57,775 nt of DNA from CAZBWP01 sp964630265 (GTDB lineage Bacteria > Pseudomonadota > Alphaproteobacteria > Rhodospirillales > Defluviicoccaceae): positions 1-57,775 of the forward strand of contig CAZVRW010000017.1 of NCBI GenBank assembly GCA_964630265.1, in the 5' to 3' direction. Of the stretch, positions 33,001-37,044 are shown one piece after another. Each line of letters opens with the position of its first letter. Position 1 is the stretch's first letter. The notes beneath the pieces are model-generated. The model made no database searches, was not told the origin of the DNA, and was given only the letters and a program-made list of their open reading frames with translations. The translations under genes and the position numbers were made by a program.

Positions 33001-35009
33001 GCGACGCCATCGCACTGCCGGCCGGGTCGACGCAGTTCAGCGTCGCCCACCGTTTCCTGGATGACACCTCCGGTGGCAGCGGTGCGGCGACGTTCCCCGT
33101 TTCCGTCACGGTGAGTGACGACGACGGCGACAGTGGCGCGGCCGCGACGAGCCTTCTGGTCCGCAACGTCGATCCAGCCCTCGTCGGCTTCAGCGTCGAT
33201 CAGCCCCGGGTCAACCTCGGCGAGCCGGTGACGGTGCTCGGCGTCATCGAGGATCCCGGCATCCTGGACACCCACACGGTGGTCATCGCCTGGGGCGACG
33301 GCACCGAGTCGACGGCCGCCGTCGATCCGACGACCCGCGTGTTCACGGCAACCCACGCCTACACCGACATCACCGGCTCGGCGTCGCCGGGACCGGAGTT
33401 CGACTTCGTCATCACCGCCACCGCCACCGATGGCGACGGCGGCACGGCGACGGCGACCGCGCTGGTCACCGTCGTCAATACGCCGCCCGTTATCGAGGAA
33501 CTGACGAGCAGCGCGTTCGAGATCAACGACACGCGGCCCGGCGACCTGGTCACCATCAGCGGACGGTTCAGCGATCGCGGGCTCACGGATACCCACGCGG
33601 TCGTGGTCGATTGGGGCGACGGCACCGTCGAACCGGTCACCGATCTGGTGCAGGGCAGCGGCGAGGGGACGTTCACCGCAAGCCACGCCTACGCCAGCGG
33701 CGGCGTCTTCACCATCGAGGTCGTCGTTGCCGACAATTTCGGCAGCACGGCGAAGGGCACCACCCGGGCGCTGGTCACCGGCCTCAGGGTCTTCGATGGC
33801 GAGTTGCAGGTGGTCGGCACCACGAAGAACGACACGCTCAACATCGCTCGCCAGAGCACCGAGTACCGCGTGCAGTTGACGACCCAGCTCAAGGGCCTCC
33901 GGTTCGATACGCTCATCGACACCGATCAGGTCGAGCGGATCTTCGTCACCGCCGGGTCCGGCAACGACACGCTGCGGCTGGCGCCGAGCGTGACCGTTTC
34001 GGCGCGCATCGAAACCACGTCCGGCAACAACCGCATCTTCGGCGGTTCGGGCAACGACATCCTGATCGGCGGCATCGATCAGGACATCATCTTCGGCGGC
34101 GTCGGCGATGACTGGATCGATGCCGGGCCGGGCAACAACGTCGTCTACGGCGACGCCGGCGACGACGTCATCATCGCCCGCAATGGCAACGACGTGATCT
34201 ATGGCGGTCTGGGTAACGACCTGATCGACGCGGGGTCCGGCAACAACAACGTCTATGGCGACGATGGCGACGACCTGATCATCACCGGCTCGGGCAACGA
34301 CCGGGTCTTCGGCGGCAACGGCAACGACTGGATCGAGACCAACTCCGGCAACGATTACATTCACAGCCAAGGGGGTGACGATGCGATCTTCGCCGGCGAG
34401 GGCAACAACATCGTCGACAGCGGTGGCGGCAACGATCGCATCGAAGTCGGCAATGGCAACAATTTCCTGTTCAGCGGCGCCGGCAACGACGTGCTGATCG
34501 CCGGCAACGGCAACAACTTGGTGCTTCCCGGCAGCGGCGATGACGTCATCCGCCTGGGCGATGGACGCAACACCATCATCCCCCAGAGTGGCACCAACAC
34601 CATCCTCGGTAGCGACGATCCGGAGCCGCCGGTGCTGGTGTTCGATCCGGACGACGGTGCGTTCACCGCGGCGGCGGGGCCCGGCGGGTTGCTGTTCGCC
34701 GCGGTTCCGGCCACCGCCGCGCCGCAGCCATCGGAACAGCTGATGGAGGTGGACGGCAATCCCTGGCTGGTCCGCGCCGCCCGTCCCACCGACCTGACGT
34801 CGCTCTCCGGTGCGCCGCCGTTCGCGGCATCGGACACCGGCGCGGCGGCGTCGACCCTGCTGCTCGGGCGCAAGCGGGTGGCGCCGGCCGGACCGCTCTA
34901 CGACCTGCAGCCGGTGGACTGCGCCGATGGCGTCGAGGCCCTGGCCGGCGTTCGGCCGGCGGGCTACGAGGCGGCGGCAACCTTCAAGCCCGGCCTGCGG
35001 GGCTGCTGA
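15075..35009 (+). CDS. Giant LEPR-XLL repeat/RTX surface protein (6644 aa)
   Basis: A giant predicted surface or secreted protein. There is no classical signal peptide. The N-terminus is basic and carries the LEPR-XLL motif LEPRLLLAADFG at residues 60-71, the hallmark of a family of very large repetitive proteins. Approximate layout: scattered RTX-like GAGDD units (329 onward); long beta-strand repeats with alternating RATIDGAxVTAxG-type segments (about 470-3040); a second GxGDD-rich part (3300-3800); an extreme Gly/Asp-rich block (4137-4545); a YVTN/lactonase-like beta-propeller (4740-5110); PKD/Ig-like domains with five WGDG motifs (5456-6236); and tight RTX nonapeptides such as GGxGNDxI (6292-6515). 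A 130-residue tail ends in Cys. The GTG at 15075 follows GGGGAGAG by 8 bases; an ATG 25 codons on is an alternative. Calcium-dependent adhesin or matrix function is inferred. Confidence 0.9.
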   Translation: MAYPFEPATGCGRRAHRWTTARRRGMAPPDLGLDWLRRFGGRLRPRRAETRAHPLTFEALEPRLLLAADFGIDLANHFADDSAATLRLVQDADDFVQVQYLELVDTATGAGIITQSLDGFETVLIRGTNFDDALTIDDTLPFSFSIVFDGGDGFDSLELLTSDDTSWTIDGENAGRVSGPVDLVFTNVETLIGAADNEDTFAVEDGGTLAGLVDGGAGGFDTLVLAGAAHDTLSFMATGPQSGSVAAGDQVIRYAGLEPIDVLAEDVGAMTIDLSALDQVVPGVGFVPSFDVATLTVGTTTDLSFVSDDGGFETVNFNAPSVSLTIKLGAGDDVLSVSTPGLDLAASLTIEGDAGEDFVGIEGDLSLPGHALTIKAEGIGVGQAIGFIDRPSNWTPGASFSGVAGSGGGGSGLTVNVVVDADGTPGVTLANIGSGYAIGDVVTIVAPDGVGSDVDLTVLAAATAPITVTTRANPASLVGAGAITLEAEETDTFALPFVRIKNTDTAIGVGQATIEGGTVRLTANADSGSLFTDGDAGAEVIIETLLSISEFGGVAVANANADILIGSGATIDGQTLALEATATSDARVKTVGVALAVAYGESNPKAHVVVDSGAALTALGDMTIDSHAVSVIDVAAKQSLLGPTRGAVVDVTVAVSVADIEAHSQVHGGATLAAGGALRVTAKTDKSNLTEAAAGAYEDGSVGIGFAFYTSENSNRAWLDGTATAQSVAVLAETDTTRNDTSSSAAVGSGFIANAFIGPKDKVGLAGVTGTVFSSIAGSVRDVQKNTSQTIALSAAGAIALDANTSIARIGDGADVTANAGGVDVRALITDLPETSATSTIDSSEIFEKKNSVALAVTVGDFKNHAEAYIGKVAQVDAFGATGGVTVFSQVMIPYQITWLDFGSIGAIFEKLNANFGFDNGFFTSWARSQAQGTNVGLAGSINKLAYDNVADAYIAEGAAINQRTGAANIGQVSVVSDILIETLSFSGNLGLKFFGTAAAKSVGGSYLELDYANRSTAHIDAGAAVKGSALFVKAEATANMMGGAESGGSADTFGVNFTFSNYDIRNTTLAHIDPRARIETTGGAVQVPKDLRRPLVIAKLKWLEDEFATDSREEPLLGLDSNGDGKLDTDDDAIVGVTDDAYATNLNQLVIAEDDSRIYNFGGAVFKGESSGIGASIVLSDIERNTQAIVGTPLFDPMTQVDSDDDSIDLGYAHLLETGDAVTFNARGQEGVGGLADGTYYAVVVDATTIRLATSKEAALAETPTLINLTAATTDGQANSLLRASSAAPATNSADGSVKIVAVNEGVMIAGALSGAIVTGTSSDPLDGQSLPILFGEQSPSPKYGVQVSGDVAINAGTSRAEAYVADMTVTTNADLSVEARNSVDLIAVGGSVSISTTSGVSSLGIAGSFTQNAIQNWTRAFIDGANITADDALTLSAKTEGDILSISASGRGSPKGVNIAGSVSLNDIIHTTAAFIADAEVTSGPLTIMAEDAAKIFAVAGAININLGAKLGLGASLAFSDIRADTLAYIAGSQVTVTRVDPSTGETVAADAVISALSTAEITTITAVGALSRAGMAAEAAVSVNRVAGTTRAAVERESRLTTSGGLTLTARGTPTITADAGNVALGLATAGEPDSTGISATIGASVAVNFIGSADNDDDVYAVQAVIEDSTVTAAGDVALAATSSPTIDALAISGSGGAAFVPGVAGAIAGAGAGTRNAIHALVDAAIVGGAVTTTDGGGVSLTATDTSVIRADSGGVAIALAKGQTSGALSVGASVAINDIGDADAVVPTHRVAATIDGATVTSAAAVDLTATMDLTIDTLSIGGAGAGAAGAGGLSGALAGAGAGATNGIRATVAAEIRGGAIVTSLDGASIALAASDTSHIVVDAGGVAIAVGLGQNAGGVSVGVAVGANTIANVVRAAIDGSEVTAAGGLTLEATANAAIDALTFGGAGSVAAGSSAAGALAGAGAESTNSIASTIAAEIVDSPSVTAVGDISLAAEDLATISAQAGGGSVALAGGQAAVAIAVAGVKAENVIANTLRSAITASTVESTAGQVVVAAEAKRPDDDTASIDSFAIAASISGAFSKDFSLALAGGGADAVNTINNTIEGIIADGARVTGATGVTVSATDDAKIDSEVGSGALSFGLIGASVGLSLTDNTVTTTVRASIDAEVTARTGPVAVLATSTVDIDTLAVATSVSIGVGGAGAGGDARATIGSIVEALSGDAAVIRADAGDVSIVAETDHTALARSRGIASGLGIAAIGVSNAEAVIDGETTATADGAIPIATNVLVEARDTSNATADSFALAGGIDILTVSASGAEATVAPDVRAAVDGAAIGTDDTPIAGDVTVRAVAEAVALADARGVSVAVGAAVGASVADAEVSPQVIADINFASTIVADGAVRVLSLFNTDAGGSPLDKRATANTNASGGSVVAAFNGSVPTAVAAAEVEATVQTGARLRAGDQSDGIAVVARANNDAVADGSGFTLGLVAGVGTSFAEARAEGRTSAVMAGDVVGGTDLSVAAHARNRADSDATPSGGGILSGRGATSNAVIGATTRAGIDAAATVGGLSGDISVTSAATVDANAEVGGGSGGAIGVGSVFAETGVVNLNTAFIGDGATVAADGDIIVLADSMVTADVDARGGSVNILADISQATAEMTVTDLTETRIGDGSVLIAGGILTVAATAIIDADVDDPGADDGARVDTGGLGADSDTTASTTVTATTTTTIGASELAGSEVRIDARIERLEALANADSQASAAGTDSDASATTSTTSTAATTVKSGARITGLDAVVLSAAHGVLSTRAEALAKADALFGDSDPSSSNTQTSKTRVTAEGGAFIKTRDLAVIASVPAVPVAASVATKDGALIDGGSEARDRSLTVNRAIAFEADVLLAGASPILEIAADGTVVAQEIISFTRPAVGQLAIDDLSNTADLKGRAAFTIGSIGIDSDADGQTAASAVLTGTPSIQAQTAFESVTIRNGSDDRLTVNDIDVLGTAGAPDIRVSAPDASGFQPVVTSDPGVTPITIENAASGDILLAGRVNNPFGTTTYATAGGSILDAVADNATPTLTVTDRLTLLAPAGRIGEAADPIRTATNVLTARALGDIHIDERAGDVALVAVVSTAGDVVVGADGSMRDGGDGEAAKVAGERIVLVARTGGIGTIANALDIDARDADAGLTVLAIHDIFLLDVGDSLSIADVTVATGDISLGTRDAVAPGQDLVLRDGARVRAFAGSIRLFAGDDIRIEAGSSVIAQQGRLQLDADWNEADDIDPGVGAIIDLQGTLVATEATIQGGGNRDLIIVPHVQPGTPTTIRGGVGDDTIFLGSAASSAGNVGGTLATMKAAVTVIGGLGDDRLLLDSTGAAAGVTGTVEATAITGFGLAESITYSGIAELALTLGVGDDVVRVDGTAAGTVTRISTGAGDDRVEVGAPRGTVNDLAGLLILDGGGDGGDRLSVDDSTDAEANAGRLDAGRLTGLGMGSADQSVIDAARGITFAGFAHHDIRLGGADDVFTVAAIGAGTTTTLDAGAGADTITAGDRLDRILAPLTLTGGGSSDDRLIVATGIASDIVLDRAAAGEGLVTGPSVASEILYSGFDGVTALLSDTDDVLTVLDTAAPLTVEGRGGRDRITVVSVSDPTLILPGAGEDRIVIRGAAAAVTVDGDGEGFDTLVFDRTTMSAAVTDGRLEDGPAAGTGLVRGLTAADVSFQAIEEVVFALGQGNDRMTLETTLADTIVSVDGGDGDDEMTLVLVGGPEVNIFGGAREDTVIVRIDGMPEADQFTNVNLGVETLLIDNSANASDGIAWTIRNGAILEADTIPSTGAVAVISVEGADTTRILGGSAFDTLDLVTETAADILGTIDGNTVELRSGRVVLQPLGFDSFRTFDQVIAFDTIATQLAIDPTRYGEDGFIIETDGSGALVAAASDGPALAMAAPGEIVTLFAADGGGFALYSVDLSTTAGAEQSVTFTATTLTGGMVQQTFSGIDGEIRQYDFLPSFTGLASLTWTPGVTVADNLVAVELYPGTATAPAIETLATAELSGEIVLDLRVGTLNDVGDGGVIDGVELDVNVIGSVVRFTVLGNLRIADDTVITIIENQFAKYGVAIGANDVSIGENVVFDVSADGVSAGPGGGGGGGAGDAGTGGGAGVGGTGGGGGAGGDGANGTDFSVFNPRSLRSGSGGSSGSAGVSNGTTGGTGTAGDDGGDGVPGLNMPLSDVGRGGDGGDAVAGGSRGLRDTARASGGGGGSPGDFASGSDGGDGFGDGSTFIISLFPFQVATLDLDGGDGGDGRVGNAGDPGTPGRNTTTGPAISGGAGGGAGGSGSGGSGGGGGGGAAGGGGGGGGGEGTFAVPFAVVALDGGDGGDGGRGGDGGDGGAGGDGQPGGAGGAGGGALEIFASGRLDISSDVSFAARGGDGQAAPGTPGAPDNSERNDTRNNLKNDGRNAGRTNGEDGGLIDGGDGGDGGVGGDGGSGGEGKPGGDGGAGAGGAGGTIKLAASALDAANASVDAGGGAAGDGDASRKGGDGRLIVVGNTDLQFDAFGNLIAVGGQPQLQNISGARSEFYTGPATANIFVDGAPQTPFIAGLQGGAAAYGLLDGVMLFDDPTTPAIEGPQAPADALAAVIRLDIGPAGYADDYTGFDMLLFVNVTGIPLANPTLGVAVDGAIDPAFASQLRLSPFGVGSLLDALPANAIWATLIPEGDVQLNASVFGGVAATPISLTLNAGEVRFISAARPDGLGPQPLQGLEAIAVTPDGGQIIGVNADADVLVIADARDLSPLQQLRNGDRTSDGGGVIAGLGGVRDVAISPDGSRVYAVGADDGRLVVFARGADGLLSFAGSVGVAGNAAVFEAIAVAADGATIYTAGADGIARWAVDPADGSLTATAVVPLPGGLVGFQDVAVSQDGTLLYAASAGGDALLVLDAGDLSVIQTIAGDVNGVAGASGLARSADDRSIYVTGGTGNTLAVFQRDLTADPATDPATDPATGPLTLVQVVRNGFNGVRGLAEPTGVTVTPDQRFVLVSSAVSNALAVFERNDATGTAQFIQVLRNNVGGVTGLRTPTAVDVDGSGIAVYAGSIGQTGIVGGLAAFDNNGLVGDTLIARPGLETAEGDVFVLDDPFTAAEGKITGWSLFNDAAEAVGRRITPLILTNETGTWTVTGIGTTRTIDASGVQSFAFDLVEGSDEVSAGHVFGWKNGGADGTDNAGAIAFTEAPDGRVLRLADGSGGIAAGDGFAVDAVLARTYSVQATTELPTTRLFAEFTGIEALAIHTGAGDDTITLRTAPEAAVATTTIHTDGGNDLVVLMDLSADTVVDLGAGDDRAKLRMATPDAALLILGGPGNDQVDIQSVGEDSTTTVLGGADDDVIQVSGGDLPASATIILDGGAAAPAPFGPPQVQPFSNGGDVLLFDPQNPDPATPNFTPDPPPPGTGSIGVTDRGVVEYAAFDTVNVIAAPIITFLPIIPDLPREGDAVTLGVTVQPLGATGVLAEPVAWDIDGDGQFGEVTGDTITLTWEQLVDFGLGDDGTYQIAARARNVDGFATEAFTLLTVADAPPQVVVDGADQVAIGETYELRFAAIDAGVDRVLEWRVDWGDGSPMEVLGSGASSASHVYLEPGVVAISVGVVDEASAPNATMAPAKTVQVVATSAQVSAGGPYTLAEGDPVTVAATAAGKPVAFAWDLNGDGVFDDADGQTATLTWDALQALAPAIDDDGSFAVRVRIVYASGDAVISAATPLTVANTPPTATLVNSGPVSEGGAATVSVIDAMDPSDSDTAAGFRYSYDFDNDGTFEIADSDQASVPVPASLLADDGTRTVRAVITDKDGGASELFTDLVVTSVAPTLIIGGDTTAAEGAPVTVTLRADDPGDDTVERWIVAWGDGASDAVAGPQASLSHAFLDDGVFDVAITAIDEDGAYSASWTVQVTNVAPTVTSLAIDAEVDEGGVAQLSGTIFDPGVADTFTLDIAWGDGSSDAIALPAGSTQFSVAHRFLDDTSGGSGAATFPVSVTVSDDDGDSGAAATSLLVRNVDPALVGFSVDQPRVNLGEPVTVLGVIEDPGILDTHTVVIAWGDGTESTAAVDPTTRVFTATHAYTDITGSASPGPEFDFVITATATDGDGGTATATALVTVVNTPPVIEELTSSAFEINDTRPGDLVTISGRFSDRGLTDTHAVVVDWGDGTVEPVTDLVQGSGEGTFTASHAYASGGVFTIEVVVADNFGSTAKGTTRALVTGLRVFDGELQVVGTTKNDTLNIARQSTEYRVQLTTQLKGLRFDTLIDTDQVERIFVTAGSGNDTLRLAPSVTVSARIETTSGNNRIFGGSGNDILIGGIDQDIIFGGVGDDWIDAGPGNNVVYGDAGDDVIIARNGNDVIYGGLGNDLIDAGSGNNNVYGDDGDDLIITGSGNDRVFGGNGNDWIETNSGNDYIHSQGGDDAIFAGEGNNIVDSGGGNDRIEVGNGNNFLFSGAGNDVLIAGNGNNLVLPGSGDDVIRLGDGRNTIIPQSGTNTILGSDDPEPPVLVFDPDDGAFTAAAGPGGLLFAAVPATAAPQPSEQLMEVDGNPWLVRAARPTDLTSLSGAPPFAASDTGAAASTLLLGRKRVAPAGPLYDLQPVDCADGVEALAGVRPAGYEAAATFKPGLRGC

Positions 35010-35025
35010 GCGCACCGCCCGGACC

Positions 35026-37041
35026 ATGCGCCTGGAGACAACTTCGGCGTCGCCCACGGCAGCGGACGTGCCCGCCCAGACGCCCGCCCAGACGCCCGCC
35101 CAGACGCCCGCCCAGACGCCCGCCGAGGCGCTGGCCGAGACGCTGACCGAGGCGTCCGCCGAGGCGCCGGCGGCACCGTCGAGGCATCGTGTCCCGCCGC
35201 AGAGTACTGGCGCCCACGGCGCCGCCGGCGAGGCGTCGCTGTGGCGCCACCTCACCCAGGCAACGGATGCGACGGCCTTCGCCGCCGCCTGGCTGGCGCT
35301 GCAATGCCGCATGGTCGAGGGCTCGCGCCGGGGGCTGGTGACCCTGGGTCGACCCGATCGCGGGCCGTTCGACGACGTCGCCACTTGGCCGGCCGACGAA
35401 GCGGACACCGAGGCGCTGCGGGCCACCGCCACCCTGACGCTCGAACAGCGGCGCGGCGTCGTCAACGGCTTCGATGCCCGCGCCGCCCCGGCGCCGTGCA
35501 GCTTCGGCTATCCGTTCATCGTCGAGGGACGCCTGCACGGCGCCGTGGCCATCGAGCTGGCAAAGCCGACCGAGGCCGACCTGCGCCGGATCATGCGCCA
35601 GATCCAGTGGGGCTCGGCGTGGATCGAGCTGATGCTGCGGAAGACGCAGGCGCGCGAGACCGCCGTCGATGCCTTGGACCGGACCACCACGGCACTCGGC
35701 ATCATCGCGACGGCGGTGGAGGAGAAGCGCTTTCGTGCCGCGTGTTCGGCGGTGGTCACCGACCTTGCCATGCGCTTCGATTGCGATCGTGTCAGCATCG
35801 GCTGCACGCGACACGGCCGCACCCGCATCGTGGCGTTATCGAACAGCGCCCATTTCGGCAAGCGCATGACCCTGGTGCGGGCGCTCGCCGAGGCGATGGA
35901 CGAGGCGATCGACCAGCGGACCGTGGTGCTTCTGCCGGATCATGCCGACTCGCACGTCGTCGTCACCGCGGCGCACGAGGAACTCGCCAACGTGGGCCGC
36001 GCCCGGGCAATCTGCACCGTGCCGCTGACCGCGCCCGAGCGTGCGCTCGGCGCGCTGACCTGCGAGCGGCCGGCTCGCCACCCCTTCGATGCGGCAACGG
36101 TCGAGTTGCTGGAGACGGTCGCCGCCGTCGTCGGGCCGGTCCTCGAGGAGAAACGGGCCAACGACCGCTGGTTGGTCGTCAAGGCGGCGGACCTCGTCGG
36201 CAGCCATCTGATGCGGCTGTTGGGGCCGAGCCACTTCGGTCGCAAGGCGGCGGCGCTCGCCCTCGCCGGGCTGGTGGCGTTCCTGGCGTTGGCCACCGGC
36301 GACTACCGCATCACCGCGCCCGCCCGCCTCGAAGGGATGGTCCGGCGCGTCATCGCCGCGCCGGTCGACGGCTACGTCCATGCCGAACACGCGCGCGCCG
36401 GTGACGTGGTCGCCGCGGGCGACGTGCTGGCGACGCTGGACGACCGCGATCTGGTACTCGAGCGCCGCGGCTGGACGACCGTGAAGCAGCAACGCCTGCG
36501 CGAGTTCGACCGGGCCCTCGCCCAGGGCAACCGGGCCGACCTGAGCATCATCCGGGCGCAGATCCAGCAGGCCGATGCGCAGATCGCGCTGCTGGATGCG
36601 CAGCTCTCGCGCACGGAACTGAGGGCGCCGTTCGCCGGTCTCGTCGCCTCGGGCGATCTCAGCCAGTCGGTGGGCGCCGCCGTCCGCCGCGGCGAGGTGC
36701 TGTTCGAGGTGACGCCCCTCGACCAGTACCGGGTCATCCTCGACGTGGACGAACGGGACATCCGGGATCTCCAGCCCGGCCAGACCGGCGCCCTGGTGCT
36801 GTCGGCGATGCCGTCGACGGCGTTGGCGTTTCGCCTCGAACGCCTCACCCCGGTCGCCGAGGCCAAGGACGGGCGCAATGTGTTCATGGTCGAAGCCGAG
36901 CTGGAGGCGGCGTCGGCCAACATCCGTCCGGGCATGGAGGGGGTCGCCAAGGTGCACGTCGACCGCCGCCGATTGGTCTGGATCTGGACGCACCGGCTGG
37001 TCGATTTCGTGCGTTTGCAGGCATGGCGGTGGTGGCCCTGA
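35026..37041 (+). CDS. GAF-domain / HlyD-type membrane fusion protein
   Basis: A 671-residue protein joining signalling-type domains to an export adaptor. A repeat-rich leader (PAQT units) is followed by a GAF-like domain (FGYPFIVEGRLHGAVAIEL), a second clearer GAF (RAICTVPLTAPERALGALTCE, to about residue 380) and one transmembrane helix near 407-425. The HlyD/biotinyl-lipoyl part then follows (VDGYVHAEHARAGDVVAAGD, a short coiled coil, LRAPFAGLVASGDLSQSVG). GAF would be cytoplasmic and HlyD periplasmic. It starts 16 bases after the giant gene and ends 3 bases before the PqqD-M50 gene, so it is surely in the same operon. I infer an inner-membrane adaptor of the giant protein's exporter whose assembly or activity may respond to a ligand. 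No ABC ATPase partner is encoded nearby. Confidence 0.85.
   Translation: MRLETTSASPTAADVPAQTPAQTPAQTPAQTPAEALAETLTEASAEAPAAPSRHRVPPQSTGAHGAAGEASLWRHLTQATDATAFAAAWLALQCRMVEGSRRGLVTLGRPDRGPFDDVATWPADEADTEALRATATLTLEQRRGVVNGFDARAAPAPCSFGYPFIVEGRLHGAVAIELAKPTEADLRRIMRQIQWGSAWIELMLRKTQARETAVDALDRTTTALGIIATAVEEKRFRAACSAVVTDLAMRFDCDRVSIGCTRHGRTRIVALSNSAHFGKRMTLVRALAEAMDEAIDQRTVVLLPDHADSHVVVTAAHEELANVGRARAICTVPLTAPERALGALTCERPARHPFDAATVELLETVAAVVGPVLEEKRANDRWLVVKAADLVGSHLMRLLGPSHFGRKAAALALAGLVAFLALATGDYRITAPARLEGMVRRVIAAPVDGYVHAEHARAGDVVAAGDVLATLDDRDLVLERRGWTTVKQQRLREFDRALAQGNRADLSIIRAQIQQADAQIALLDAQLSRTELRAPFAGLVASGDLSQSVGAAVRRGEVLFEVTPLDQYRVILDVDERDIRDLQPGQTGALVLSAMPSTALAFRLERLTPVAEAKDGRNVFMVEAELEAASANIRPGMEGVAKVHVDRRRLVWIWTHRLVDFVRLQAWRWWP
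35071..35118. repeat. 12-bp coding repeat (PAQT)4
   Basis: Four uninterrupted copies of CCCGCCCAGACG encode PAQT near the N-terminus of the GAF-HlyD protein, then degrade into PAEA/LAET/LTEA units. Confidence 0.93.
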
Positions 37042-37044
37042 GCC

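Noticed and set aside
34620..35009. Type I secretion C-terminal signal on the giant protein
   Set aside because: The last 130 residues are Ala/Pro-rich, end in a Cys-containing segment and do not show a clear T1SS-type tail. No ABC exporter is encoded here either, so I do not claim it.
29424..35465. A 2013-codon antisense open frame spanning the end of the adhesin and the start of the next gene
   Set aside because: Same composition artefact; the sense strand carries clear propeller, PKD and RTX motifs.
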